Position numbers and translations under genes: made by a program. A DNA stretch of 64,000 nucleotides from Piezodorus guildinii (lineage: Eukaryota > Arthropoda > Insecta > Hemiptera > Pentatomidae), in assembly GCA_023052935.1 (NCBI GenBank), contig CM041294.1:19678635-19742634 (forward strand). Reading direction: 5' to 3'. The notes under the pieces are model-generated. The model was not told the DNA's origin, ran no database searches, and was given only the letters and a program-made list of their open reading frames with translations. How positions within the stretch are numbered: position 1 is the first letter of the stretch; every line of letters starts with the position of its first letter. Below are positions 22,118-33,799 of the stretch, one piece after another.

Positions 22118-22454
22118 CTCTACTTTGTCACCAATAAAATAATTCATAAAGACCTAAATATTCCCATTAGTCGCAGATCTAGCCCGAACTAGATATTCCT
22201 CCTTTTATTCCAAATTACCCGTCCACTCCAAGCCACTCGTCCGCAAACTCTCATCTCCTATTCCTGATCATCTTCCTAAGCGGCTGAAAGACGATGGCCT
22301 CGAGACCAACTTAGCTGAATAATCTTTGAAGTGCTACCACTGGGTAGTTTCTTCACATGGCTGTATCACACCAATTTGATCTATTAGCACATTAACTTAA
22401 TGTATTTTATTGTATAATACAGTTGTAAATTTCTTTTAAATAAATAAATAAAAA
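22118..22454 (+). pseudogene. Jockey-B LINE, 3' end inserted in a family H copy
   Basis: About 200 bp of ORF2 C-terminus (starting ACTTTGTCACCAATAAAAT) plus the 3' UTR, which contains TTGTAAATTTC, and an (AAAT)n tail. It is flanked by a short duplication, GTTACCAC, at 22111-22118 and about 22456-22463. This is a strongly 5'-truncated insertion. Confidence 0.75.
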
Positions 22455-22510
22455 AGTTACCACCCACCCACACACAGACATTTTATCGGGACTTGGTCAT
22501 TTGGACTAAA

Positions 22511-22815
22511 AAAAAAAAAAAAACCTGTACCACTACAACCCATGAAGGGTCTTGGGCTCAGTACATGTAGAAAGTCGTACTGTTTCTAGGCCAACAGCAG
22601 TGCAATGAGGTGATTAGGCCTTAATCACGCTCAGCCGTCAGGTTTTTCCCCAATGTTTGTGGGTACCACACTGCCCCAGGAGGTTCTCCATACCCTAGGG
22701 TCGCCCCCCTCCCCGACTGAATTAACAGAATAAATAATATGTCGCCACAGCCGGGATTCAAACCCAGGACCCGGAGCACAGCAGGCTAGCGCTCCATCTA
22801 CTGGACCACGCCATT
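22511..22815 (-). mobile_element. tRNA-headed SINE (SINE-2), minus strand
   Basis: On the minus strand the head reads GTGGTCCAGTAGATGGAGCG followed by GGGTTTGAATCCC (B box), with an internal GC-rich body. The tail is an A-run complement at 22511-22525. The flanks TTTGGACTA and TTTAGACTA are a near-exact duplication within the H copy. Confidence 0.8.
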
Positions 22816-23187
22816 CCCTTTAGACTAAGGAGACCCTAAAACGTGTATTTCCGTTTAAACCTTAATTTCGAAAATTTTCACGACCGCAATACTTTCCCTT
22901 AATATATATTTCATGTATAGTTTAGTGAAAGTAAAAATATATCAACATATCACTGTCGGTTAAAATAAATCTTACTTAGCATTTGAATAAGATAATCTTT
23001 TTGAAGAGCCCAGTGAGGAAATGAACGTAGTTTTATTTCAGTTCCTTTGGAATGTCACATCACACATCTCTGGCTAACATATGCCACTCTCTTCCTTAAA
23101 CACCAGGAACCAATAGGTAACATGTGCTGCACATATCTCACAATAAAAAATATCATTGATAGGTTAAATATATCATAAATATCATAT

Positions 23188-23880
23188 ATGAAATGAAATG
23201 AAATGAAAAGAAATTTTATTCTGGGACAGCTAGTCCCCTAAGAATAATATAAATGTACAATATAAGATTTTACTTCTGGCTATCTAGAATTTATCAGATT
23301 ATATACAGCATTTTATGGATTACACATTATGATATATATGGATCTGCATATATATAAATATATACAAGCACAAAGTCATATTAGAACTGTAAATAAATCC
23401 AAAAAATAAAATATATTAAAACAAAACAAAAAAATAAAATAAAATAAAGAAAATTGAGATAAAAATAAAGAGGCCAGATAGCTAAGTTTATAAAGGCACG
23501 GCAGATTGATGTTCGAGGAGATGGATAAATAGATGATGTTTGAAGGAAGTTAAGGATTGGCATGTACGAATCGACATGGGCAAGGAATTCCAAAATGAGG
23601 ATTCACGTATGACGAAAGATCTCTTAAAGGAAGCAGTTCTGTGGGATGGAATGAGCAGGTTCAAGGGTTGGGATCTTGTGTTGATGGAGTGGACAGAGGA
23701 GAGTGGGGTAAACAAATTGTAAATATAGAGGGGTTTTTTGGTTCTGAAGGATTGGTAGAGTTAAGTTCCTAGGAAGTATTGCCGTCGGAATTTAGGATAG
23801 AGCCACTTCAACTCGGCATACCAGGCTGAGACATGAGAGCGCCGAGGGATTCCGAAGATAAATCTAATAAAACAGTTCAT
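23188..23880 (-). pseudogene. CR1-like LINE, 3' end of ORF2 with pentanucleotide tail
   Basis: Minus-strand translation, in pieces, gives the end of a CR1/L2-like RT: WLYPKFRRQYFLGTLLYQS, then HSINTRSQPLNLLIPSHRTA, then FVIRESSFWNSLPMSIR. The 3' end carries a (TTTCA)n tail at about 23188-23210, usual for this LINE group. It is truncated at its 5' end. A relative lies at 31100-31345. Confidence 0.7.
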
Positions 23881-24544
23881 TAATATGAGTATAGGTTAAT
23901 TAAAATCCGCTCAGTTAAGATGAAATGTGTGTAAAAGGAAGAATTGCATGTCTGATTAATTCCCAGTCCATGCTGCATTCATGTGAACTAAACCATTCTT
24001 CCTAAAATTTTATCATGAAATTAAAATATTCTACACCCCAAAAAAATCATATTTCTAGATGCGAATTACCTAAAAAGTAGGACAATCAAGAAGAAAAGGT
24101 AAATAAGCCGAAAGTCTGCGTGGTCTCAAGTAAAAACAGTATAATCCATGATTAGTAAAATCCTTACCTAACAAGTCGCCTAATCACCTGGCTAACGAGG
24201 CAGTCTTCCAAAGTATCATTCATCCTTTCCTCTCTTTTCTTTACCGTTCCATTTAATTAGAATCCAGGGGGGAAAATGGGTTTTCTTACCCAAAGCCAAT
24301 TTGAATTTTTATTCAAAAACAGAAGTTTTCTTTTGTCTGTATTTTGAATGGATACAGAATGAACATTTGTAAAATTTCAAAGAATTAAAAAAACAAAACA
24401 GAAGTGATAGAATGAAAAATATAACATAATTAGAATTTCCATTAAAAGAGATAAGAGTGGAATTATTTTATTGATATTAAAGAAATAATGATTCAATAGA
24501 AAATGCAATTAAATATTTTACATTCAATGAGCAGCTTTTCTACT
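23881..24544. other. Unassigned AT-rich stretch
   Basis: No gene or repeat was recognised. Confidence 0.4.
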
Positions 24545-24837
24545 TCGAAAAAAGGTTCAAAAGGCATGGTATAAAGTAGCTTTTCTGGTTAGCTCATTTT
24601 TATGAAAAAGGTTTTGTAACGTCTCGGGCGTATATTTGTCTTAAATATGAAATTTCAGTTCCATAGGACTTTAGTTTTCGCCCGGGAGTTACACACACAC
24701 AGACCTTTTTGCGATACTTGGTTATTTGGACTCAGGGGACCCTAAAATGTGTATTTCCGTTGAAAATTGGAATTCGAAAATCCTCACGATCGCAATACTT
24801 TCCCTTACTATATATAGTAAGTGAAAGTAAAAAAAAA
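24545..24837 (-). repeat. Family H repeat, left-end fragment (reverse)
   Basis: About 290 bp ending in TATATATAGTAAGTGAAAGT and A-run. The right two thirds of the element are absent. Confidence 0.75.
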
Positions 24838-25169
24838 TATTTTTTTATAATGTGACAATATATATTTTTATATATGCAATATACATGACTGATTAAATGA
24901 TCCTTGAAAATGGCAAAGGCCGAAACGTAGAAGAGAGAAAAAAGAAAAGGTTTGTTGAGTGTAAAATATGGATCGTTTTTTTATTTAAAAAGAACTTAGA
25001 AATTATTTAAGTCAGAAAATAACAAGTTTGTGCACAGCCAGAAATTAAGAAATTAAACGGATTTATTTATTGTTGTGAGTCTCACGTATCGGTATTGCAT
25101 CAAGCCTCCTCCTGAGTATGACAAATGTGAATTTAAAGCATAAAATAAAAAATACGACTCTGAGAGAGA
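24838..25169. other. AT-rich stretch
   Basis: CCGAAACGTAG at about 24919 recalls the Penelope-type end, but the matching CTGATGA box is absent. No gene was recognised. Confidence 0.35.
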
Positions 25170-25440
25170 CCACTTTGGTGAGGGATGCTGTGGGTTGTAT
25201 AAGGAAGCTGAAATGGGAATAGGCTGGCCATTTAATGCGAATAAAAGACCCCAGGTGGAGCAAGGCAATTACCGAATGGACACCTCTCGGAAAGCAATGT
25301 AAGCAAGGAGGGCAACTCAAAAGATGGTCGGACGAAATTAAGAAACAAGAAGGAATATCTTGGCATAGGAAAACAGAAGACCGAAAATATTGGGAATTAA
25401 AATGCCAAGATATTGAAAAACCAGCGGCGAACTCATAACC
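25170..25440 (+). pseudogene. LINE ORF2 C-terminal fragment
   Basis: Translates as a conserved LINE tail: AGHLMRIKDPRWSKAITEW, then GGQLKRWSDEIKK and WHRKTEDRKYWE. A stop replaces a Trp or Arg just before AGH. The clade is not certain (RTE- or Jockey-like tails share this form). Confidence 0.65.
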
Positions 25441-25555
25441 CAGAATGTACGGCTGGTCACCGATCAAGACTATTCCTCCTTCAGGAGAGGCCTACACATT
25501 AGTAGAAAACCATTTTATTTTTATTTATCTAAAGATAAAAATTTTTATGTAATCA

Positions 25556-25557
<2 letters not shown>

Positions 25558-25634
<77 letters not shown>
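25558..25634. repeat. T77 homopolymer
   Basis: 77 consecutive T. Read as A77 on the minus strand it could be the tail of a minus-strand retroelement, but no element body was recognised beside it. Its length in the assembly is unreliable. Confidence 0.9.
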
Positions 25635-25636
<2 letters not shown>

Positions 25637-26690
25637 AATTTCAATAAAAAAAGATGTTAGTAAATTTTATTTAAAAAGTTTTTTACAATATTTGGTCACA
25701 TTGTTTTCTTTTTACTTACATCAATTATTAAAAGTGTTTTTAAAATAAAAATAAATATATATAAACTTTATGTACCAACAAAAATTGTAAATATGTGTAA
25801 ATAAAGGCTTATCTTATCTTATTGCATCAACCAGTACATAAACAAATCCAGCCGGACATAAACAAATAATAAAATGAATCATATGTAATAAAATGTTAAT
25901 TCAGTCAACACCTATTTATTTTATTTCAAATTCAGCATTTTACGTCCTTATCTGTTGGTATTATGACAAGTACAGTTTAATCTACAGGTAACAAGCCTTT
26001 CTTAACTATAGAGGTAATGCCTAAATTCATTAGGTGTGACCTTCAAAAAACAAATTACAATCATCGGATCCGTGATGAGTTTAAATGGGTGACTTATGAC
26101 TTTTAGATTGTTAAAAAAAAAAACAATATAACTTTCTTCGGGCAACACTGTCTCCTATCTTAGATACTTTATGAACTACCGCTATAAATACATTCATGTG
26201 TTGCTATATTATTCGTCTGTTAATATTAAAAACTTGAGTAAATTCCACTGCACGTCAAATATAGCATGATTAGATTTCTAGCAATGCCTTTTTAAAGTAA
26301 AAAAACAGCAAAGAATGTACACAGAAAACTCTTGGAATGTACATAAGACAAATCATCATGTGTGATAAAACGAGTTTTGAGTTGCGTTCCCGTAGGAAAG
26401 GAATCCAACAGCTACTTCTTTTCAATATACTAAAATACATCTTCGTCTATCATCCAGCAATATTTTAATGATAATAATGGATATTCCATTTCTAATGTGG
26501 AATAAGATAAATTCTTTGATCCCCGAGATTTTTAAATAAGATCATATAACAAGCACATTAGTTACCGACTATGTTGTGGCCAGCATATCAGTTTTCTTTG
26601 CTCATGATTCAACCCAGGTGGACGGCATTATACATTTTTAAAGGGAGAGCAAATCCTTTAAGCAGTCCATCGTATGATACGTAAAATGAT
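25635..26690. other. 1 kb unassigned AT-rich stretch
   Basis: No domain-bearing frame or window-wide repeat was seen. Confidence 0.4.
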
Positions 26691-26694
26691 GGTC

Positions 26695-28050
26695 GCGGGG
26701 CTATGTAGAGAGGTACCCATCGGTAACGCTCTTTACATAGTTTAGACTAGAAGGCCTAGGGGCCATCTTCTTTTCAGACGCCTAGGAGGATTATCAGGAA
26801 TTAAAGTGGAAGAAAGTATTGAAACTGGAGCATTATATTGGGAATGGAGTTTGTCATGAAAGGAATGATATCTGGTTTGGGCCAAATCAGCAAAATACGG
26901 AACATTAAGGTCTTTATGGATCAGTTTATTCGTTACTTAGTAAGGAGTTCCTCCATCCAACATACTGTCTCATCCTCCAGTCCTACCTCTCTGATAGAAC
27001 CTTTAAAATCAACCACAATAGTTCCTATTCATCCCCTTTTACTCAGTCTGCTGGTGCTCCTCAAGGCAGTATCCTAGAACCCATTCTCTACACAGTCTAT
27101 ACAGCTGAAATCCCAACCCATCCTAACACATTCCTTTCTACCTATGCCGATGAACTTGCGTGCTAACAGTTAAAAACGATCCTAGTATTGCCTCTCAAAA
27201 CCTCTAATCCCACATCAGAGACTTTGAAGTATAGTGTTAGAATTGGAGAATTAAAATCAACTCCAATAAATCCCACCAGATTACCTTTACCCTTCGTCGT
27301 AAACCTGTGACATCCAGCCCTACAGTGTCCTTTAATGATATTCCGCTTGTCCCTGTTGAACAGATCCGTTATTTAGGCCTCCTGCTAGACAAACGTCTTA
27401 CATGGAATCCGTATACAACACTGAAAAGACAAGAAACTGCTCGCCGATTTCGGTTACTTCAACATTTACTTGACAAACGCTCTAACCTTTATCTTTACTA
27501 CAAAAAAATAATTTACATGACAACCATAAGGCCTATCTGGACTTACGGAGTTGAGTTTTGGGGCTCTACTAAACCAGCAAACTCTTCTCGTATCCAATCC
27601 TTACAATCCAAAATCCTTCGCAAAATCCTTAACGCTCCTTACTTTGTCACCAATAAAATCATCCACAATGACCTTAATGTTCCATATGTTGCTTATTTGG
27701 CCTGTACCAGGTATCACTCCTTGCATGAAAAACTCCACTCCCACTCTAATCCACTAGTTTCAATCCTTGTTTCCACTTCAATTCCCGACAATCCGCAGAG
27801 GAGTCTGAAAAGAAGATGGCCTCCAGACCTTCTTGTGTAGATTCACTACTAGAGTGCTGCCAATGGGCAGTCTCTCTTCATGTTTTTTTCATGTGTATTA
27901 TCATTGTAGCATATTTACTTGATGTATGAACATACAGTTGTAAATTTCAATAAATTAATTTAAAAAAAAAAAAGTAAGGAGTATTGAGAATTTTAGGAAG
28001 GATTGGATACAGGAAGGATTTGATGGTTTAGTAGAACCCCAAAGCTCTAC
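26695..28050 (-). pseudogene. Jockey-B LINE fragment (minus), split by a second Jockey-B insertion
   Basis: 26695-26948 (ORF2 C-terminus: RRLKRRWP-type end and upstream HKDLNVP) and 27973-28050 (WGSTKPSNP segment) are consecutive parts of one minus-strand copy. The plus-strand copy at 26949-27972 separates them, with AGTAAGGAGT duplicated at both joints. Confidence 0.78.
26949..27972 (+). pseudogene. Jockey-B LINE, 5'-truncated, nested in another Jockey-B copy
   Basis: It starts inside the RT domain, with an AVLLK-like frame around a degraded PQGSILEPILYTVYTAEI box and a TYADELA remnant of the catalytic YADD. It stays open at 27307-27840 (QIRYLGLLLDKRLTWNPYT, WTYGVEFWGS, RRWPPDLLV end). The 3' UTR ends in an A-run at 27962-27973. 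The 10-bp duplication AGTAAGGAGT lies at 26939-26948 and 27973-27982. The catalytic box is mutated and the upstream part frameshifted. Confidence 0.82.
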
Positions 28051-28846
28051 CCCGTATAAAAATCATTAGTTCCAAAAACACTCGGAGGTTTTAGAAATAA
28101 TAAATCCTAATAAGAAAGCATTTGAGTCACTCCGCTTTTTCTTCTTTATCAGGGTAATATATTCTGAGTAATAATCGAACTCGGGAATCGGACGAAAAAT
28201 GGTCCTCATTAGAAACTTAGCCCAAAGCCTATTAATTACCTGGTCATGGACGAACCAATGAAAGGGAAACCAGGAATGACCGTGGTTATAAATGGATGCA
28301 GCGGCTGGGACATCTCGGGTCCAATTAACTTTTTTAATTGGGAGAGGGTGGGAGCAATTAGTGAGTTGGTTTTTGGCTAGGAGCGGTCCTTAATAACTGG
28401 AGCAGATTTACATAAGAGAGCGCTCCCTGCAATCGATACCAGATCGAAAGATAATTAAAGAGCTCACTTCGCCCAGAATTAATTTATCCTGTAATACGAG
28501 ACCTCCACTCCACTCGCTTCCAACCACTCACTATTGTCTTAGAGAGTTCTCCCTCCTACGGACCTATCTCGAGTCTCAGATTTCCCTGATTCGAAAAACT
28601 CCAACTGATACAGATTACAGTTACTTTATTTTTATAATGGATTATGGATTAATGACTTGTTGCGATGATGATAAAAAGTTGGCTGTAGGTACAAATGAAG
28701 AAATTGTATGTGTGTGCAATCAAATAAATATTTTAATTATGATGAAGTTTTTGTTGACCGTTGAGAAATTAGATGATGAAGATGGTAGGGGGTACGGTCA
28801 TAAAATAGAAACACACATTTAAAACAAGTGCTATTTTAATTATTTG
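28051..28846. other. Unassigned stretch, partly GC-richer
   Basis: 28150-28620 is less AT-rich than its neighbours but lacks a recognisable frame. The 61-codon frame at 28637-28822 (+) has a few acidic stretches and no known motif. It could be an exon, but I see no supporting splice pattern. Confidence 0.35.
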
Positions 28847-28886
28847 CTTACGTTTCGGCCTACATTGTGGGCCTTCATCAGGGCTA
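28847..28886 (-). ncRNA. Hammerhead-ribozyme-like motif
   Basis: The minus strand reads CTGATGA, then a hairpin (AGGCC...GGCC pairing across an ACAATGTA loop), then GAAAC. These are the two conserved core boxes of a hammerhead with stem II between them. The core spans 28852-28881. The same layout marks the Penelope-like ends at 42-53 kb, but no Penelope coding sequence adjoins this one. Confidence 0.5.
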
Positions 28887-30183
28887 AAAGAAACAAGATA
28901 ACAACCAATGTAATTATATACTTAATAATGCGTTAGGTATATAATAATAATATGACAGTAGTATAATATGGGAACATAAATAAAATTAAATGTAAAATGA
29001 TAATAAGATGACAGTTATAAAGTATGGAAATAAACAAAATTAAGATGATAGTTGTACAGTCTGGAAGTAAACAGAATTGAGATGATAATATTGCAATAAG
29101 AATATATAAAGAGAGACTAAGAAAATGAAAAAATGACAAAGGAAAAATATGTGAACAATTACAATTTTAAATATGAACAATTTTGAAGGATATATGACGG
29201 TAATATATTAAAAACATAGTTAAGAGTATAGGTAATATATAAAAAGAACATAGTCGTTAAAAAGAGAAACAGAATCAATAAAAAAAATAAGAAGTGATGT
29301 TTTTCTGTTTGAAAACCGTTCATTGCGGGGAACGGAAAATATGGAAACTAGAATGTTCGTTAGAGCTTTTCCAAGAAGCTGTATTATGTTTACTGATTCG
29401 ATTGTTTGTTGAAGAAAAAAAAAAAAAACTAAAGGATTGGCCAATGATTTTTTAATACATATTAATAATATAAAATAGCAGACTAAGATTAAAAAATGCA
29501 GAATTAGTGAAAAAAAGAGAAAAATAGGAAGCGAAAAATATATAGGTATGACTATAAAGGGGAAGATGTAAGTGATAGTGACGAGGTAAAGATTAAAAGA
29601 TATTAGGTAATAACGAATGACGATGATTAATGACGATTAGATAATAACGAATGACGATAAGCATTTTAATTTAATGAATCTAAAAATTATATAAAGCGAA
29701 AACATTTAAAGAAATTAATAATACAGTATAAAGAGGTATTATTTATAGTAAGTAATGAAAGAAAAAGTACAATGTTCATAGGTGCGAGAAATTATAATAA
29801 TAATTAGAAGAAAATCTGAATAACAGCCAGAAGCACTCGGCAATCAGCTGTGTCTCAGCCACCAAATGTATTTCACTTATACTCATTATATACATGTGTA
29901 ATCTGCATTAGTTTCATAATATTTACTTAGTCCCTTATGAGACATTTCCGTTTAAACATCGCGAAAAATGAATTTTGCCACTTTTTGAAATTCTCTTACA
30001 AAAAAGGATTAGATAACATAGATGAATGAATGAAAAATAATTTGTATGCTGCGATATTTCGTTCCCTAAAAATACAATAAACAGAGGAAGTCTAATTTAT
30101 ATTTTATAGATTCTTCCTTATAATTATTTAGTCAAGTAAATTATATATGGCTAATATGAATAAAAGATACAAAAACAAAACAA
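28887..30183. other. 1.3 kb very AT-rich stretch downstream of the hammerhead-like motif
   Basis: Degenerate repeats of GATGACAGTTATAAAG-like and GATTAGATAATAACG-like words occur (about 28950-29120 and 29600-29660). No coding frame was recognised. Confidence 0.4.
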
Positions 30184-31084
30184 AAAATCTGGTGCGAGTA
30201 ACACTCGACTTTTACTTACCTCCGTTTTCAAAATCAATTAAAGAATTTTTAAGTACAGTGAGAGATAAAAATTATTGAAAACATTTAAGAATTAATTAAA
30301 TCGAATTTCTATAGAAACATGTGTTCTATTAAAAAATCTATTATATTATTATCTAAAATAATCAGTTAGTTTTATCGGCTTTTCATCACTCTCCATTACC
30401 TTTTACTAGCTTGTGTAAAAGATAATATTTTTTGTAAAATCTTTAGCTTTCAAACGGTATATCATACGTGTATATTACTGTTATTGTGTTCAAAAACAAA
30501 AAAATGCATTAAAAAAATATTTTTTCATTTTTCTCCAATAGTTTTTTTTTTTTTTTCAAATTCGCACAACCTACATATTTAGTACTGTTACTTATCAATG
30601 CTAACAAGATAATATGGGTATTTTTATAGAATCTACAAAATTAAAGATACTTTAGAGGGAAACATTTTGAAACATCGTCATTTAAGCCCTGTTAGAGCAT
30701 TATAATCAGAATGAAACTAACACGATGTTAAAGCTCATTAAATTTTACATTGATATAGCGAGTTTAATCAAAATCGTCGGAACCGTTTTCGATAAAATCG
30801 AAAATGGTGCAAAATGCATGGTGTAAAGTGGCTCTTCTGGTAAGCTCATTTGATGAAAAAGGTTTTGTAACGTCTCGGGCGTATATTTGTCTTAAATATC
30901 AAATCTCAGTTTCATAGGACTTTTCGTTTCTGTCCGGGAGTTACCACACACACACACACCTTTTTGCGGGACTTGGTTAATTGGACTCAGAAGACCCTGT
31001 GTATTTCTGTTGAAAACTGGAATCCAAAAAGTTTCACATTCGCAATACTTTCCCTTACCATACATAGTAAGTGGAAGTAAAAAC
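30184..31084 (-). repeat. Family H repeat, full length (reverse)
   Basis: About 900 bp with both ends: AAATCTGGTGCGAGTAACAC at 30186 and AGTAAGTGGAAGTAAAAAC at 31068-31084. Together with 1366-2262 it fixes the length and ends of the family. Confidence 0.85.
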
Positions 31085-31099
31085 AAACGGATAACAACT

Positions 31100-31345
31100 T
31101 CAAATGAGTTTTGTTCAGTATTATCAGAGTATAGATTTATTACATAAGTGCAGACGACTTTGGAGGAGGTGGTTAAATAATTGGTGTTTGAATGTGGTTA
31201 GGGATGACACTTTTCGGAGGGAGGTCGGTAAAGAGTTGCAAAGTATGGTAGCACGGATAATGAAAGACTTTTGGAAGGATGCTATTCTATGAGATGGAAG
31301 GAATAGATCGATTGGTTGGGATCTTGTACTTAGGGTGTGCACGAA
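31100..31345 (-). pseudogene. CR1-like LINE, ORF2 C-terminal fragment
   Basis: The minus-strand frame at 31124-31408 contains STRSQPIDLFLPSHRIASFQ, then FIIRATILCNSLP and FKHQLFNHLL. It is clearly related to the frame at 23488-23715. It ends abruptly against the RTE-like fragment that begins near 31350. Confidence 0.65.
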
Positions 31346-31349
31346 AGAG

Positions 31350-32290
31350 TGTATAGATCGAAATCGAAGCCATGGATATAAATAATGGACTAAGACAGGG
31401 AGACGCACTGACTCCCATGCTGTTCAACCTAGTTCTAGACAAGGTTTTGAAGAGTTCCAGGTTAGACGGAAGTGGCACAATTCTGAACAAGTCACTGCAA
31501 ATAATGGCTTATGCAGATGTGTGATGATGGTAGGAAGAAGCAAACAGAGGAGGCATACGTAGCTCTGAGAGAGGAAGCAAGAAGGGCAGGTCTTGAGATT
31601 AATGTCGGGAAGACCAAGTTAATGATAGTGGAGAGAATAAGAAGGCAGCACCCCTCTTTCTGCAACATTGGCGGAGAAAATATAAAAGTAGTTTCGGCCT
31701 TCCCCTACCTCGGATCCTTGATGACACTAGAAGCGAACGAAGTGGAGGAAGTGAAAAGAAGGATTCTAGCAGGTAACAGAGCGTACTTTGCCCTAGGGAA
31801 CCTGGTAAGGAGTAATCTGCTCTCCCGTGCCACCAAGACTCACGTGTACAAAACCCTTATAAGACCAGTGGTAACCTATGGTAGTGAAACATGGATTCTT
31901 AACAAGGCAACAGCTGAAAGGCTTGATAGATTTGAAAGGAAGGTGTTGCGAAGGATCTATGGAGGCGTGTGTGAGGGAGATGGGAGATGGCGCATGCGAA
32001 AAAACAGAGAAATTTATGAACTATTTAATGGGCTGCGCTTATCTGACGCCATAAGGATGAATAGGTAAAGGTGGTATGGACATTTGAATAGGATGAGGAC
32101 AGGCAGGTGAAGAAGACCTACCAAGGAACAATCTTAGCCACACGAAAAAAGGGGAGGCCAAAAGCACGATGGAGAGACAAGGTCCTAGAAGATATGCGGC
32201 ACGCGGGCATCCGTATGGTGGAGGAGGACTGTGGCAGCCTATGTTGAGGCAGGCCAAGGACCACTTCGGTCTGTAGTGCCAGAAAAAGAA
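31350..32290 (+). pseudogene. RTE-like LINE reverse transcriptase, 5'-truncated
   Basis: The reading starts with NNGLRQGDALTPMLFNLVLD (RT box 4-5) and reaches a broken catalytic YAD. There a small indel near 31517 destroys the second Asp and shifts the frame. It is then open at 31511-32068 with GLEINVGKTKLM, FPYLGSL, THVYKTLIRPVVTYGSETW and the C-terminal FERKVLRRIYG, followed by stops near 32068. The 3' end lies before an AT microsatellite at 32365. Related to the Craft/RTE type of the 7446 fragment but a different family. Confidence 0.78.
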
Positions 32291-32353
32291 GATGAAGATA
32301 CGATTTCGATTCTATTGACCTGTATCCAAATTAACAATGTTACATTATATAAA

Positions 32354-32364
<11 letters not shown>

Positions 32365-32400
<36 letters not shown>
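32365..32400. repeat. (AT)n microsatellite
   Basis: About 18 units; possibly the tail region of the preceding LINE. Confidence 0.9.
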
Positions 32401-32404
<4 letters not shown>

Positions 32405-32715
32405 TCTAAAAATTAATACCTGCTATCGAGAAAGCCCCTGATGAGCCAATCAATTTTTAATTCAATTTTGTTATTTATTGCAAAAACTAAATTAACAGGT
32501 CAAGAATGTTAAAAATTACATAAAGGAAGGCACTGCCCGAGATTTTTTTCTCAACTGCATAAGGAAAAGTCAAATTATAAAGAAGCCCATTTATTTTTTA
32601 CCTCAGTTATAAATTTATACTTTTTATTAATCTGATTAACTTTTACTGAGCCAGACCCTATGAAAATGCCATAATTTAAGCCAAATAATATATACTTAAT
32701 ATAGAAAAAATATAT
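32401..32715. other. Unassigned AT-rich stretch
   Basis: Nothing recognised. Confidence 0.4.
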
Positions 32716-32912
32716 ATTATAGGTGGAATAATCAGGAGTCAGTCATTATTTGAATTTTTTAAATATTTTTTTAATTTTCTGTCGTCTCAGTTTATGCTTG
32801 GATATGGCTCAGTAATGCCCGATGATGGCTCACAAGCTTGTGCCGAAACGTAGGAAAAATTAAAAAAAAGACTGACTCCTGATTTTTTCATCTATAATAG
32901 TTTCTACAGTCA
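32716..32912 (+). repeat. Small foldback element with Penelope-type end and hammerhead-like motif
   Basis: The arms at 32716-32765 and 32853-32903 are inverted copies (GGAATAATCAGGAGTCAGTC against GACTGACTCCTGATT). Between them lies TCAGTTTATGCTTGG with GGCTCAGTAATG, shared with the Penelope-like 3' region at 49110-49140. Then comes CCGATGATGGCTCACAAGCTTG with GAAAC at 32845-32849. The core box reads CCGATGA instead of CTGATGA, so self-cleavage is doubtful. It ends with ATAATAGTTTCTACAGTC, like the large Penelope insertion. No protein is encoded. Confidence 0.7.
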
Positions 32913-33795
32913 ACAAGAAAAAAATATATACTTTTTGATTTATATTATATTTTGAAAATCCTGTAATATTAATAACTGTTTGATCCTCGAAACAGACTCC
33001 GGGATAATAAATTGAATAGCCATTGGCTTACACCGGCAGAGGACAGAGGTGAGATTCCCTGGGGGCAGATTAGGCTGTCCATAACATAGGTTAGGGGAAG
33101 CGTGTGGGTGTCTTGTGATATCTGCTGGCTAGCAGCCAGCCTCTGGTTATTGCTTTATCACGATATCTGCTCTGGTCACTCTTCTACAGTTTGCTCCTCG
33201 TACAGACGGATTTATTTATAAATGTAATTTATGATTACCTTTCCGCTACCAAATCATTATTAACGTAGCCAGAAATATTCTCTCTAATCCCTCTTAATGC
33301 AATGGAGGAGATTTTGGGAAGACCTGGGTGTCGACATAGGCGATATAGCGGTGTTAGCAGAAAATGTGATTTTGGACTCCCTGGGGATTAACCACCATCA
33401 CCTGTATGGCAATTAAATGGTGAATGTGATTATATTTTGCTTATGTAATGTGCGCACCAAAGGTATAATTTACAATATAGTGCTAGAGAGAAATAAAATA
33501 AAAGTAATGCAAAGGGCTAAAAGAGAAAAAAAAAATTGTAAATATAAATTTGTATTAGAATAAGGGAAAAAAAAATGAAAATGTATGTAAAATAGGTCCA
33601 AGTGATTGATAAGTATGATGTGTTATTTAAGCAACCCGATGTATTTGGGCCGCATTGCCAAACAAATAAAGCATTTCTCTCTGGTTGTCTCATGAATGTT
33701 TTGCCACATTGTAAGAACTGATACCTAGTATTATATTGTTATTACACCTAGTAGTATGCTGCACCATTTAAGGTCTAACATTTGTCTTATTAACT
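32913..33795. other. Unassigned stretch, GC-richer at 33000-33430
   Basis: 33300-33415 reads in one frame as WRRFWEDLGVDIGDIAVL and on to a stop near 33417, and AATAAAGCATTT lies at 33664. This could be the 3' end of an unidentified retroelement; I cannot place it. Confidence 0.35.
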
Positions 33796-33799
33796 TTAA

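Larger units (their letters stand above)
22060..22938 (-). repeat. Family H repeat (reverse), split by two later insertions
   Basis: Three consecutive H segments survive: 22060-22117, 22455-22512 and 22813-22938. The last ends in the H left terminus (AGTGAAAGTAAAAAT). A Jockey-B 3' end and a tRNA-headed SINE sit between them. Confidence 0.75.

Noticed and set aside
24890..24930. Hammerhead-like motif ending GGCCGAAACG
   Set aside because: The expected CTGATGA box reads CTTGAAA, so the core is absent.
28637..28822. 61-codon frame as a host exon
   Set aside because: Weak donor-like GTAGGT only, no partner exon or recognisable motif.
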